A stretch of 64,000 nucleotides of DNA from Anaerolineae bacterium (GCA_017303635.1 JAFLCG010000002.1:592918-656917); one strand, 5' to 3'. Counted from the first letter of the stretch, positions 50,639 through 61,400 are shown. Numbers and translations: made by a program. The notes: generated by a model from the letters alone, not told the origin.

Positions 50639-50684
50639 ATCCACGACCCGTAAACAAGCCTTTGCATTGGAAACGGTCGTGGAT
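50639..50684. repeat. Palindromic element ATCCACGACC ... GGTCGTGGAT (copy 1)
   Basis: 10-bp arms at 50639-50648 and 50675-50684. The right part GGAAACGGTCGTGGATT then CTTTCGGCT recurs at 62067-62092. It lies upstream of cobS, about 30 bases from its ATG. Confidence 0.6.
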
Positions 50685-50715
50685 TTCTTTCGGCTCCCGG
50701 CCTAGACTCACGGGC

Positions 50716-51441
50716 ATGATTCAGGACTTACGCGCCGCGCTGGCGTTTCTCACTATTGTGCCGGTTGGCTACCCGGAAGGGCGCAAACCGGGTTATGCCT
50801 ACGGTTGGTTCCCGCTGGTTGGGCTGTTGATTGGACTGGTGCTGGTGCTGGTGGGGGTGGCTGTGGTGCCGGTTTCGGCGGAGGTGCGGGCACTGCTCAT
50901 CTTGCTGGCCTGGGTCGTGCTGACGGGCGGCCTGCATCTGGACGGCCTGGCGGACTCGTGTGACGGTTTGCTGGCGACGACCACGCCGGAAAAGCGCCTG
51001 GACATCATGAAAGATCCACGGGCTGGATCGTGGGCGGTGGTGGGCGTGGTGCTGCTGCTCTTGGGTAAATGGGTGCTGCTGCGGGAGAGTGCCCCGGTCG
51101 CGCTGCTGATCGCCCCGGTTGCCGGTCGCTGGATGCTGACGGCTGCTGCCTGGGGGTATCCCTATGCGCGTTCGACCGGCCTGGGCGCGTGGTTCAAGGA
51201 CGGTCTGGGTCGCCCTCAGATGGCACTGGCGACGCTGCTGGCCGGTGGGGTGCTGGTTGCAGCGGTCTGGTTGGACCCGCGTGTGCTGCTGGCGCTTCCA
51301 TTGACCCTGGCGCTGCTGATCGGGTTGGGGCGGTGGATGGCCGGGCGATTGGGCGGTGGTTTGACCGGCGATTGTTATGGCGCATTGTGTGAAGTGACCG
51401 AGTTCGTGTGTTTGCTGGGGATGGTGCTATGGCAGGTCTGA
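50716..51441 (+). CDS. cobS: Adenosylcobinamide-GDP ribazoletransferase (cobalamin synthase)
   Basis: 241 residues from the ATG at 50716. A multi-spanning membrane enzyme that joins adenosylcobinamide-GDP and alpha-ribazole to make adenosylcobalamin. The landmark [17 protein letters not shown] (acidic metal-binding loop) and [15 protein letters not shown] are complete, as is [10 protein letters not shown] near the end. Early [22 protein letters not shown] also fits. It overlaps cobU by 13 bases. No B12 riboswitch was found in the 200 bases upstream: no B12-box-like AGYCAGG..GCC was seen. Confidence 0.93.
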   Translation: MIQDLRAALAFLTIVPVGYPEGRKPGYAYGWFPLVGLLIGLVLVLVGVAVVPVSAEVRALLILLAWVVLTGGLHLDGLADSCDGLLATTTPEKRLDIMKDPRAGSWAVVGVVLLLLGKWVLLRESAPVALLIAPVAGRWMLTAAAWGYPYARSTGLGAWFKDGLGRPQMALATLLAGGVLVAAVWLDPRVLLALPLTLALLIGLGRWMAGRLGGGLTGDCYGALCEVTEFVCLLGMVLWQV

Positions 51442-51971
51442 CGCTGGTGATAGGTGGGGCACGGAGTGGCAAGAGCCGATATGCGCTCGATGAGGCTCAT
51501 CAAGGCGAGCGCGTGTTGTTCGTGGCGACGGCGCAGGCCTTCGATGACGAGATGCACGCCCGTATCGAACGGCACCAACAAGAGCGCCTGCCCCACTGGA
51601 CTACGCTGGAGGCCCCGCTGAAGGTGGCGGAGGCGGTGGCGGGGCGACTGCCGGGGCACGATACGGTGGTGATTGACTGCCTGACGCTGCTGGCGACCAA
51701 TGTCCTTCTGACTTTGCCGGAGGACTGCACACAGGCTGATTCGGATGCCGCGATTCTGGCGGAGATAGAGTCCCTGTTGGCGGTACAGGCTGCGTCCAGC
51801 GCCCGCTGGCTCATCGTCAGTAATGAAGTTGGGCTGGGGGTGGTGCCAGCGTTCAAACTGGGGCGGCTGTTCCAGGATTCGCTGGGCCGGGCTAATCAGC
51901 GGGTGGCCCGGGCTGCCGATTCTGTGGTGCTGATGGTGGCGGGTCTACCCTGGAGGTTAAAACCGGCCTAA
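51429..51971 (+). CDS. cobU: Adenosylcobinamide kinase/adenosylcobinamide-phosphate guanylyltransferase
   Basis: 180 residues from the ATG at 51429 (GGGGA 7 bases upstream). The start [15 protein letters not shown] carries the P-loop, followed by [22 protein letters not shown] and [10 protein letters not shown], all matching CobU. It phosphorylates adenosylcobinamide and transfers GMP from GTP, making the substrate of CobS encoded just before it. Translationally overlapped with cobS. Confidence 0.93.
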   Translation: MAGLTLVIGGARSGKSRYALDEAHQGERVLFVATAQAFDDEMHARIERHQQERLPHWTTLEAPLKVAEAVAGRLPGHDTVVIDCLTLLATNVLLTLPEDCTQADSDAAILAEIESLLAVQAASSARWLIVSNEVGLGVVPAFKLGRLFQDSLGRANQRVARAADSVVLMVAGLPWRLKPA

Positions 51972-52063
51972 GGGCCGTCTTCAACTGGATTGGTTTGCGC
52001 TGGTCGCCCCACCATTGGGTATGCTTGTGGTGTTCAGCACACCAGCACCAGGAAGCACAAACC

Positions 52064-53599
52064 ATGCCTGTCAAAATTGCCATGATCGGCGCGGGATCCG
52101 TCGGTTTTACCCGGACGCTGCTGCGGGATATCCTCTCCGTGCCGGAGTTAGCCGATACCCATTTCGCACTGATGGATATCTCCGCGCATAACCTCCAGAT
52201 GGTGGCGCAGCTTTGCCAGCGGGATATCGACGCCAATCACTTACCCGCCCAACTGACCACTACCACGGATCGACGCGAGGCGCTGACGGATGCGGATTAT
52301 GTGGTGTGTACTATCCGGCAGGGCGGTTTGGAAGCCTTCGCGCTGGATGTGAATATCCCGCTCCAATACGGCATCGACCAATGTGTGGGGGATACCCTCT
52401 GCGCGGGCGGCCTGATGTATGCCCAGCGCACCATCCCCGAATTGCTGGCGCTGTGCAAGGACATTCGTGAATGCGCGAAACCCGATGTGCTGTTCCTGAA
52501 TTATTCCAATCCTATGGCGATGAACACCTGGGCGTGTAATCAGTACGGCGGGGTGAACACCATTGGCCTGTGTCATGGTATCCAGCATGGGCATCAGCAG
52601 ATCGCCGATGTGATCACCCTGTGGGCCAGGCAGGAAGGGCTGCTGCCGGAGTCGGCAGCGTTGACTCTGGAAGATGTGGATATTATGGCTGCCGGGATCA
52701 ATCACCAGACCTGGTACATCAAGGTGAACTGGCGCGGGCAGGATATGACGCCGCGTCTGCTGGAGCTCTTTGAAGCCCACCCGGAGTATGCCCGGACCGA
52801 GAAAGTGCGGATCGATGTGCTGCGGCGCTTTGGCTACTATAGCACCGAATCCAACGGACACCTGAGCGAATATGTCCCCTGGTATCGCAAACGCGTTGAA
52901 GAAATTCCGCAGTGGATCGATCTCTCGCACTGGATTCACGGGGAGACGGGCGGCTACCTACGGGTCTGTACGGAAGGCCGTCACTGGTTCGAGACCGATT
53001 TTCCCAACTGGCTGCAGGAAACCCCACCCCAATTCAGTCAGTCAACGCGCAGCCGTGAACACGGTTCTTATATCATCGAATCATTGGAAACCGGGCGGAT
53101 TTATCGAGGCCATTTTAATGTTATCAATCGGGGGCATATCCCGAACTTGCCGGATGGCTGCGTGATTGAAATTCCCGGTTATGTCGATCACAACGGGATC
53201 AATATGCCGGTCGTTGGGCCGCTGCCGCTGGCTTGCGCAGCGACCTGTTCCGCCAGCATCCATGTGCAACAGATGGGGATGGAAGCTGCCGTCCACGGGG
53301 ATGTGACCCTATTGAAACAAGCCATGCTGCATGATCCACTGGTGGCCGCCGTCTGTAATCCGGAAGAAGTCTGGCAGATGACCGATGAACTGCTGGTCGC
53401 CCAGGAACAATGGCTGCCGAATTACCGAACAGCCGATATTGAGGCCGCCCGCCAGCGTCTGGCAGAAGCCGAACGGACCGGCAAACGGGTGAAACTGCGG
53501 GAAACGAGCGGGGCGGCGCGCTTGCCCACCCGTACCGTCGAGGAACTGGCTCTGGATCGTGACCATGCCCGGGCTAACGCGGGTACCCAGGATAAATGA
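52064..53599 (+). CDS. GH4-family NAD-dependent glycosidase (alpha-galactosidase-like)
   Basis: 511 residues from the ATG at 52064, AGGAAG 8 bases upstream. The NAD Rossmann motif MIGAGSVGFTRTLL is at the N-terminus; the Mn/substrate site includes the Cys in GLCHGIQHGHQQ, a His in AAGINHQTWYI and Asn in NYSNPMAMNTW. GH4 enzymes act by transient oxidation at C3 with NAD and a metal. The strings are closest to the MelA/AglA alpha-galactosidase branch, but GH4 substrates vary. It is the first gene of a carbohydrate block with GH51, GH127 and AraC. Confidence 0.9.
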   Translation: MPVKIAMIGAGSVGFTRTLLRDILSVPELADTHFALMDISAHNLQMVAQLCQRDIDANHLPAQLTTTTDRREALTDADYVVCTIRQGGLEAFALDVNIPLQYGIDQCVGDTLCAGGLMYAQRTIPELLALCKDIRECAKPDVLFLNYSNPMAMNTWACNQYGGVNTIGLCHGIQHGHQQIADVITLWARQEGLLPESAALTLEDVDIMAAGINHQTWYIKVNWRGQDMTPRLLELFEAHPEYARTEKVRIDVLRRFGYYSTESNGHLSEYVPWYRKRVEEIPQWIDLSHWIHGETGGYLRVCTEGRHWFETDFPNWLQETPPQFSQSTRSREHGSYIIESLETGRIYRGHFNVINRGHIPNLPDGCVIEIPGYVDHNGINMPVVGPLPLACAATCSASIHVQQMGMEAAVHGDVTLLKQAMLHDPLVAAVCNPEEVWQMTDELLVAQEQWLPNYRTADIEAARQRLAEAERTGKRVKLRETSGAARLPTRTVEELALDRDHARANAGTQDK

Positions 53600-53653
53600 A
53601 GCCTGCCCGGTTAAGAACTTATCCAATTTTATTTTGTGGGAGTGGAGAACATC

Positions 53654-55150
53654 ATGCTTGATACGCAGCTTACGGTCAGGCGCAATGCGCCCATCGGGAA
53701 GATTTCCCCGCGCCTCTACGGGCATTTTGCCGAGCATCTGGCTCGCTGCTGTTACGATGGCCTGTGGATCGGTAACCAATCGACGGATATCCCGCATATA
53801 GGCGGGTTTCGGACGGATGTGGTCAAGGCGCTGAAAGCCATGCCGGTGCCGATGCTGCGCTGGCCGGGGGGCTGCTATGCCGACCACTATCACTGGCGGG
53901 ATGGCATCGGGGAACCGGGCAGCCGTCCAAAACGGCTGGGCATGTCCTGCGGCTTGCAGGTCGAGGATGATAACTCGCTCGGTACCCATGAATTTATGGC
54001 GCTCTGCCAGCTTCTGGGGGCGGAACCCTACCTGGCCGGGAACATGGGCAGCGGCAGCGTGCAGGAAATGTGCGATTGGATGGAATACTGCAATACGGCG
54101 CTGTCGACCAGCCTCGGACAGGAACGGGTGGCGAATGGCTCACCACAACCCTTTGGTGTCAAGCTGTGGGGTGTGGGTAACGAAAACTGGGGGTGCGGCG
54201 GTAACTACGATGCGGAAAGTTACGCCCATGAATACCGCCGCTATGCCACCATGCTGCGGCATGTTGACCCTTCGGCAGAACTGGTCGCCTGCGGTCAGCT
54301 TGACCCCTGGAACCAGACCTTCCTGCAAACCAACCAGCGCCATCTGGAACTGATCGACCATCTCTCGGTTCATTATTACTGGCTGCAAAGCGGCACAGAG
54401 CTTGACTTCAGCGAAGAGCAGTACTACGCGCTGCTGGCTGAGGCCGAGTCGACTGAAGATTTTGTCCGCCGCACAGCCGACTATGTGCGGGAGGCGCTTG
54501 GCAGCAAAACGCACAAGATCGGCATTGCCCTGGATGAATGGGGCGTCTGGCATCCTGAAGCGCGGTCATGGGGGCCGAATAACCATCTCCACCGAAAGCC
54601 GGATACCTACGAGCAGGCGGGTACGCTGCGGGATGCGCTGGCGGTCGGGATTGCGTTGGAAGGCTTCCATCATCAGTGTACGGTGCTGTCGCTGGCGAAT
54701 CTGGCGCAGATCGTGAACGTCCTGCATGCCCCCGTGATGACGGATGGCGCGGCGATGTGGCTGACGCCCAGCTACTATGCGCTGCAACTCCATATCCCTC
54801 ATATTGGGGCGAACGCGCTGCCCGTTGAGGTGGTGCAGGGTACAGCCATTCCGGTGGGTGAAGTGTCCTTTGCGGCGGTTTCAGGTACGGCCTCCGAGCA
54901 GGCCGGTGGGGTTGCCGTCACGCTCATCAACCGTCATTTTGATCAGCCAGCAGCCATCACGCTCCACGTACCCGGCACCAGCCAGGCGACTCGGGCGCAG
55001 CTTTTGACCAGTGACTCGCCGCGCGCGATCAACAGCGCACAGTTCCCCGATCAGGTGGCGCTGGTTCCGCTGACGGTCGGGGCAGACGGAAATGGCACCT
55101 GGCGCGTCGAACTCCCGGCGCATTCCATGGCGACGATTCAGTTGGTGTGA
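53654..55150 (+). CDS. GH51 alpha-L-arabinofuranosidase-like protein
   Basis: 498 residues from the ATG at 53654 (GGAG 7 bases upstream; a GTG at 53636 is in frame). The barrel has LYGHFAEHLARCCYDGLW, MLRWPGGCYADHYHWRDGIG, the acid/base Glu in WGVGNENWGCGG and the nucleophile in IALDEWGVWHPE, matching GH51. The C-terminal part is a beta-sandwich. There is no signal peptide, so it acts in the cytoplasm on imported arabino-oligosaccharides. It follows the GH4 gene by 54 bases. Confidence 0.92.
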   Translation: MLDTQLTVRRNAPIGKISPRLYGHFAEHLARCCYDGLWIGNQSTDIPHIGGFRTDVVKALKAMPVPMLRWPGGCYADHYHWRDGIGEPGSRPKRLGMSCGLQVEDDNSLGTHEFMALCQLLGAEPYLAGNMGSGSVQEMCDWMEYCNTALSTSLGQERVANGSPQPFGVKLWGVGNENWGCGGNYDAESYAHEYRRYATMLRHVDPSAELVACGQLDPWNQTFLQTNQRHLELIDHLSVHYYWLQSGTELDFSEEQYYALLAEAESTEDFVRRTADYVREALGSKTHKIGIALDEWGVWHPEARSWGPNNHLHRKPDTYEQAGTLRDALAVGIALEGFHHQCTVLSLANLAQIVNVLHAPVMTDGAAMWLTPSYYALQLHIPHIGANALPVEVVQGTAIPVGEVSFAAVSGTASEQAGGVAVTLINRHFDQPAAITLHVPGTSQATRAQLLTSDSPRAINSAQFPDQVALVPLTVGADGNGTWRVELPAHSMATIQLV

Positions 55151-55206
55151 GGGAGACAGGCTTTACGCGCCCGTACACAGGTACGGTCTCTAGTCCTCGC
55201 ATTAGC

Positions 55207-55242
55207 GGGTGGATATACGGGCTAAGAAGCCCTAATCCACCC
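55207..55242. terminator. Nested palindrome between convergent GH51 and GH127 genes
   Basis: GGGTGGAT and ATCCACCC form an outer 8-bp stem; GGGCT and AGCCC form an inner 5-bp stem. It lies 57 bases after the GH51 stop, and ends in CCCTACTCC, like the tail of the hairpin near 48990. Confidence 0.5.
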
Positions 55243-55290
55243 CTACTCCATCACCTTTGCACTACTTTATTCACAACCAACGTAGATTGA

Positions 55291-57240
55291 TTACTGTTCC
55301 CGCAGCCAGACGCGCATCTCGCCCGGTTCCCGGTTCGCCCACAGGCTGTACGGGATAGCTTTCAGCGAGATCGGTTGCGTGGTGTATTGCAGCTTGCTCT
55401 GTGGCTGGTAAAGGCCACCGGCCCAGGTTGCCGGTTCGACTCGTGCGCCTTCCCCGGTGATGACCCCCACGCCACCCAACAGACTGGAGTCGGTCTGCCC
55501 TAGCAGCTTGGCTTCTCGTGGGATGATGACATTCGCCAGGTTGGAGCCGTTATCCACTTCTTCCAGGCAGTAGATGATCGGGCCCCGCTGTAGTGCGATG
55601 TGGCCCGCGTTGTGACGCACGTTGGGATGTGAGGCGATGCGTTCGACCGGCATGGTCAGGGAAAGCTCGACCCGATCGCCGTTACTCCAGACCCGGTCGA
55701 TCAGGGCATAGCCGCGCTGGACATCCGCGCTGGTCGTCTGTCCATTGACCCGCAGGCTGAAGTGGTGGCACCAGTCGGGGATTCGCAGTGCCAGCTTGAA
55801 CGGCATCGGTTGCTCGACTCGCACGGTCAGCTGGACATCGCCAGCCCAGGGATAATGGGTTTCCTGGTCAAGCTGAACGGTGCCAGTCGCCAGCGGAATC
55901 CGGATGTGACTGTGGTTGTATAAGTGCAGGAAGATGGTATCGGCACTGTGTGAGGTGAAGTAGGTGCCTAAATTCGCTACCACTCGCGCCAGATTGGGCG
56001 GGCAGCAGGGGCAGACGAACCACTCGCTGCGACGATAGTAACGGGCAGAATTGATCCCGCTGAAGTGTTCGTGAGGATTAACGTAGGGGTAGGACGCCAG
56101 CGGGTTGGCATAGAAGAACTCGCTGCCCTCATGGGAAACGCCCGACATGACGCCGTTATACAGGGCGCGTTCCATGACATCGGTGTAGCGGCTGTCCGGG
56201 TCGATATCGAACATACTCTTGGCCCAGAACACCAGTGCAATCGACGCGCAGGTTTCCGCGTAGGCGCTCTCATTGGGTAGGTCATAGCCGAAGGTGAAGC
56301 CTTCGTTGGCATGTGCCGGGCCAAGTCCACCCGTGATATACATCTGTTTGCTGGTGAGGTCATCCCACAGCACACGGCAGGTTTCCAGGAGGGATTGATC
56401 GCCCGTTTCAGCGGCAATATCGGCTGCGCCGGCGTAGAGATAAGCAGCGCGGACGGCGTGCCCGGTCGCAGTCTTTTGTTCCCGCAGGGGGGCATGAGCC
56501 TGGCAGTAATGATAGCTCTTGGCCCAGAACTTGGTTGGATCGTCACCGCGTTCAGCCGCTTCAATGTCGAAGAAATTGGGCGATTGACCGCGCTCATCTA
56601 CAAAATACTTGGCTAAATTCAGGTAGCGCCGTTCGCCGGTAGCGCGGTAGAGCTTGACCAGACCCAACTCGACTTCAGGATGGCCGCAGTAGCCGTGTCG
56701 CTGATGGTCGCCGGGGCCAAAACGTGCATCAATATGGTCGGCAAAGCGGACCAGCGTATCCAGCAGGGTGCGTTTGCCGGTCGCCTGGAAGTAGGCGTTG
56801 GCCGCTTCCATCAGGTGACCGGCATCATACAGTTCATGCCAGTCCCGCAGGTTGCGCCACTTCTGATCCGGCTCAACTACGGTGAAGTAGCTGTTGAGGT
56901 AACCATCAGGCAGTTGACCCGCCTCGATGGTCGCGATGACTTCATCGGCCAGCCGTTCCAGTTCTGGATCGGCGTGATTATCCAAACTATAGCCGACGGC
57001 TTCCAGCCACTTGCCCAGGTCTGAATCCCAGAACTTATGCACAATCTGATGATCGTGGCGTGGGTCAGCATCGCCACCGTGCAAGTGCCAGGCATCGGTG
57101 CGATTGGTGATCTTGAGCTGATGGTAGATGGCGGGAATGGTTCTGGTGCAGTTGGTGGTCTGTCGTTCGCCCCAGTAGCCCCCCTGGATGACGACCTGAT
57201 TGGAACGGACGGCAGATAAGGGATGATGAATGTCAGTCAC
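55291..57240 (-). CDS. GH127 (DUF1680) beta-L-arabinofuranosidase-like protein
   Basis: 649 residues from a GTG at 57240 (AGGA 6 bases upstream). It is the (alpha/alpha)6 barrel family: QGGYWGERQTTNC near the start, YAETCASIALVFWA (Glu and Cys ligands) and WFVCPCCPPNLARVVANLGTY, where the second Cys pair includes the catalytic nucleophile Cys with zinc. No signal peptide. It removes beta-L-arabinofuranose from arabino-oligosaccharides. It is divergent from the AraC gene and converges with GH51. Confidence 0.92.
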   Translation of the reverse strand: MTDIHHPLSAVRSNQVVIQGGYWGERQTTNCTRTIPAIYHQLKITNRTDAWHLHGGDADPRHDHQIVHKFWDSDLGKWLEAVGYSLDNHADPELERLADEVIATIEAGQLPDGYLNSYFTVVEPDQKWRNLRDWHELYDAGHLMEAANAYFQATGKRTLLDTLVRFADHIDARFGPGDHQRHGYCGHPEVELGLVKLYRATGERRYLNLAKYFVDERGQSPNFFDIEAAERGDDPTKFWAKSYHYCQAHAPLREQKTATGHAVRAAYLYAGAADIAAETGDQSLLETCRVLWDDLTSKQMYITGGLGPAHANEGFTFGYDLPNESAYAETCASIALVFWAKSMFDIDPDSRYTDVMERALYNGVMSGVSHEGSEFFYANPLASYPYVNPHEHFSGINSARYYRRSEWFVCPCCPPNLARVVANLGTYFTSHSADTIFLHLYNHSHIRIPLATGTVQLDQETHYPWAGDVQLTVRVEQPMPFKLALRIPDWCHHFSLRVNGQTTSADVQRGYALIDRVWSNGDRVELSLTMPVERIASHPNVRHNAGHIALQRGPIIYCLEEVDNGSNLANVIIPREAKLLGQTDSSLLGGVGVITGEGARVEPATWAGGLYQPQSKLQYTTQPISLKAIPYSLWANREPGEMRVWLREQ

Positions 57241-57369
57241 GGTATGTCCTGTTGGGAATAGAAATCCACTACTTATTTTTAGTTCCAATGTATGAAAAAT
57301 CAGTTTCGATGAACAGTTGGTGAAACCTGTCAATATCAGGACTATTCCGACTTTTTACAGGCGGCACGC

Positions 57370-57375
57370 TATAAT
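57370..57375 (+). promoter_or_regulatory. Candidate -10 element of the AraC gene
   Basis: TATAAT, 12 bases before the first ATG (57387). The -35 is poor at 16-17 spacing. If used, the RNA start near 57382 leaves a 5-base leader to 57387 or about 32 bases to the ATG at 57414. A CCTG...CAGG inverted repeat (about 57326-57340) lies upstream and may be an operator. Confidence 0.4.
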
Positions 57376-57386
57376 TTCCTGGATTC

Positions 57387-58268
57387 ATGCATATGGATTC
57401 TGGGTCAATGGTGATGACTGATTTTGATAGCCTGAGTATTCCCCTCAATCAACCGATCAAGGCGCAGAATGCGGGACTTTTTGTTTCGCGGGGGCAGGCT
57501 GCTCACCCCACTCGCGTGATCCAATCCCATGAGTTGATCTTCATCAAACAGGGCGAATTGGATCTGTGGGAAGAAGGTCGGGAGTTTCATCTGGTGGCGG
57601 GGCAGACCCTGCATCTGCATCCGGGGCGGCAGCATGGCAGTCACCAACCCATGCCCCCTTCGCTGCGCTTTTACTGGATTCATTTTGAACTCATGCCGGA
57701 GCCAGTGGGGGATTTGAATTGCGTCGCCAGCCATTGCGTATCCCGCATCCCTATCCCGCAAGTGGCGACCCTGCCGCAGCCAGAACGGCTGGAACGGCTC
57801 TTCCGCACTTTTCTTGAAGATCAGGAAACGGGTTTGCTGCACCCGTATGCCGCTAATCTGCTTGCGACGCTGATGCTGCTCGAAGTCGTTCAGGCGCAGT
57901 CTGACCCAGCAGCCCAGGGGGAAGAGGCCAAGTCCCTGGCGATCCGCGCCCATACCTATATCCGCATGAACTTTGACCGACCGATTACCGCCAGCCGGGT
58001 GGCGGGCGCACTGGGCTATAACACGGACTACCTGGGACGCATTTATCACAAGCTCTATGGTTACACCCTGACCGAAGCGATTCATCGCCGCCGGATTGAG
58101 AAGGCCTGTGAATGGCTGCGGGATACCAACCTGACGATTCTCGAAGTGGCTGCCCGCTGCGGGTTTACCGATTGTGATTATTTCCGGCGGGTCTTCCGCC
58201 GGGTGATGCAGACCTCGCCAGGGGAGTATCGGGCTGAAGCGAGCCGCGTTCACATCAATACCCACTGA
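57387..58268 (+). CDS. AraC-family transcriptional regulator
   Basis: 293 residues. An N-terminal cupin-like sensor (about 20-150; ELIFIKQGELDLWEEGREFHLV and LHLHPGRQHGSHQP) and a C-terminal AraC/XylS double helix-turn-helix (about 195-290; ITASRVAGALGYNTDYLGRIY, then ILEVAARCGFTDCDYFRRVF and GEYRAE). The sensor type and neighbours suggest that it responds to an arabinose-derived sugar and controls the divergent GH127 gene and perhaps GH4/GH51. Internal starts at 57393 and 57414 are alternatives to 57387. Confidence 0.9.
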   Translation: MHMDSGSMVMTDFDSLSIPLNQPIKAQNAGLFVSRGQAAHPTRVIQSHELIFIKQGELDLWEEGREFHLVAGQTLHLHPGRQHGSHQPMPPSLRFYWIHFELMPEPVGDLNCVASHCVSRIPIPQVATLPQPERLERLFRTFLEDQETGLLHPYAANLLATLMLLEVVQAQSDPAAQGEEAKSLAIRAHTYIRMNFDRPITASRVAGALGYNTDYLGRIYHKLYGYTLTEAIHRRRIEKACEWLRDTNLTILEVAARCGFTDCDYFRRVFRRVMQTSPGEYRAEASRVHINTH

Positions 58269-58418
58269 GCACAGCGCCTAAGGGCATGTTATTCGTCCGT
58301 CCGCAGTTTACAGCCGTCAGTCTCCCGCCCGCTGCGCGTCAGGTTCCCGTCTGTGGACGCTCCGCCTTGAGTGCCATTACAATACAACATAGAAACACCT
58401 GTTGAACCGGAGCCACCC

Positions 58419-61400
58419 ATGCCTGACGAGCCGCGCTATCCCCTGCCGGAATACCCGGCGGATGAACCACCGCATGATGATGATATTCCCTTCAAGCTGC
58501 CCCGGCTGGAGGATGACTCGCTGGAGCATGAACCGACTGACCGGATGAGCGCCACCGAACGCGATGACGATCGGCCCTATAACCTGCCCACGATGCCAAT
58601 TCCGCGCGAACCGGGCGTGCCTGACCCCAAACAGACGTTGGTCGGCAGTGGCGGACTTGATCCCAACCCGGATATGGAGCCCTACCGCAAGCCCGATGCG
58701 GGCATGACGGTGCAGTCGCCCGCCGTTCGTATTGATCCCGGCATGACGGTGCAATCCCCTGCGGTCAAGCTCCCGGCACAACCCGCCCAGCCTGTGTATC
58801 CAGCTTATCCCCAGTACCAGCGTCCAGCGCAACAGGCCACGCCCCCGATCCCACCCCCGCCGCCGACTCAAATGGCACCGGGCTACGGTCAGGGGCAGCC
58901 GATGCCGCCCGCGCCAGCGCGACGCCGTAAGCGCGGCTGCCTCGGTCTCTCGCCGACCTGCCTGGCAGTGGTGATCGGGTTCTTTGCTATCTTCTGTGGT
59001 GGGCTGACGCTGGTGACGCTGGTCATCACTGGCACGCTGGGCGCACAGTTGGAAGAACGCCTGAGCGGTCAACTGGATACCATCGACGACCGGCAGGCCT
59101 TCCAGACGACTTTTTACTATGATCGAGGCGGACGGCTGTTGTATGAAGCTTTTGGGGAAGGCCGCCGCACCAACGTCGATTATGTGGATTTCCCACAAGA
59201 CCTAGTCGACGCCACGATTGCGATCGAGGACGACAACTTCTTCACTAATTCCGGTATTGATCTCCCGGCGACGCTGCGCGCCTTTGCCCAGTACGTCGGT
59301 CTGGCGGAAGGTTCGACCGGCGGCAGTACGATCACGCAGCAGGTTGTCCGTAACGTGCTCTTTGACTTCAGCAAACGGGCCGAACGCAGCGTTCAGCGTA
59401 AGGCGGAAGAAATTCTGCTGGCGCTGCTGCTGACTGGACGCAAAAGCAAAGAGGACATTCTGGAGCTGTACCTCAACGAAATTTACTATGGCAACCTGGC
59501 CTATGGGGCGCAGGCCGCCGCGCAAACCTTCTTCGGCAAGAATGTGGGCGAACTGACGTTGGGCGAAGCGGCGCTGCTGGCTGCCTTGCCCCAGGCCCCG
59601 GCAGAACTTGATCCGCTCAATCCCGATCAGACCGTACAGGCCGCTGTCGAAGCGCGCTGGCGGTTGGTGCTCGACCGCATGGTGCTGCTGGGCTTCATCA
59701 CATCAGATCAGCGGTCGGCGGCGCTGCAACAGGGGTTGACCTACGTCACCCCCAATTCGACGCTGGAAGCGCCGCATTTCACAGTCTACGCCCAGCGTGA
59801 ACTGGAACGCATGACCCGTGCCTGCGATGATCCGGTCAATATCTGCCCGCTGGCGCAGTACGGGCCGGAGTTTGTGGTCAGCGGCGGTTGGCGGGTCTAT
59901 ACGACGGTGGATCTGGATGTCAACCGCATGGCACAGATTGCCGCGCAGGAACAAGTCGCCCGGTTGGGCGGGAATAACGTCAGCAACGCCTCGGTGGTGA
60001 TCCTGCACCCGCTGACCGGCGAGATTGTGGCGATGGTCGGCAGCATCGATTACAACAACGAAGCGATTGACGGCAAGGTGAACGTGGCGATTGCGCTGCG
60101 TCAGCCCGGCAGCACCATGAAGCCTTTCACCTACTCCGCTGCGCTGGAAGCGGGGGTCATGACCCCTGGCAGCGTGATCTGGGATACGCAGACCAGCATC
60201 GGCATTCCGGGGCAGCCGCAGTATGTGCCGCGCAACTACGATGGCGCTTTCCACGGTCCGATGACCATGCGTTTCGCGCTGGGGAACAGCTACAACATCC
60301 CGGCGGTGCAGACGCTGCGTCAGGTCGGGGTTGATTACCTGCTGGGCATCATGCGGCGCTTTGGCGTGACCACCCTCGGCGGAGACTCCAGCCAGTATGG
60401 ACTCTCGCTGACGTTGGGCGGTGGGGAAGTCTCGCTGCTGGAACTGACCAACGCTTACGCGGTCTTCGCTAACGGTGGCACCTATGTCGGCCCGACCGCC
60501 ATCCGCTGTGTGCTGGATAACGAGGACAACATCGTCTATCAGTACGAGGATAGCTGCCCACGGGGGACGCTCACGGCGGAGACGATCCAGCGGCGCGGCT
60601 ATGGGCGCACGGTGCTCGACCCCCGCATCGCCTTCATTATGGATAACATCCTGAGCGATAACCGGGCGCGGGCCTCCGCCATGGGCTTGAACAGCCCGCT
60701 CTTCACCGGCAATATCCCGACGGCGGTCAAAACCGGCACGACCAACGATGTCAAGGATAACTGGACGATTGGTTACACCCGCAATGTGGCGGTTGGTGTG
60801 TGGGTGGGCAACAACGATGGGCAGCCGATGGTCAATACCTCCGGTCTGACCGGGGCGGCACCGATCTGGAACAGCGTCATCACCACCATTTATAACAGTC
60901 CGGGGCTGCTGAATGCTTTTGCCGATGGCAGCGGTCAACTGGTGCCGGATGATTTCCAGAATCCGCCAGCGAACGCCACCGGACTCGAACTCCGCCAGAT
61001 ATGTGATGTGCGCTCACTGCGCGATCCGGCCACCGATTGCAGCCGCATCAACGAGTGGTTCCTGAACAGTCCGGCGGGCATCCCGGATGCGGATGGTAAC
61101 CTGATCTACGGGCAGGCCGCACCGCCGCCCCAACCGGCGACCACTGGCCCGCTGCTGCAGGAAGTCTCACCAGGGGTCTATCAGGTGCTGGCGTTCAAGC
61201 TCGCGCCGGAGATCGCCAACCTGATCCAGTTCAACATCCCGCCGGGACAGCAGCCGCCCCCGGCCCCGATCTACTGTCTGGTGCCGCAGGAAATCGCCGG
61301 ATCAGCCGCCGGGGCGCAGCCTCAGTTGTTCATCGCCCCGCCGCCGGTGCCGGATGACGCCGTCGCGGCGGAGAATTATGCCCGGCAGCAGGGGCTAGCT

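Noticed and set aside
50520..50715. Possible cobalamin riboswitch before cobS
   Set aside because: No B12-box-like sequence could be found. The only structure is the dispersed ATCCACGACC palindrome.
57326..57340. CCTG...CAGG inverted repeat upstream of araC-type gene as a proven operator
   Set aside because: Only one short copy is seen, so it is mentioned as possible within the promoter entry but not called as a site.
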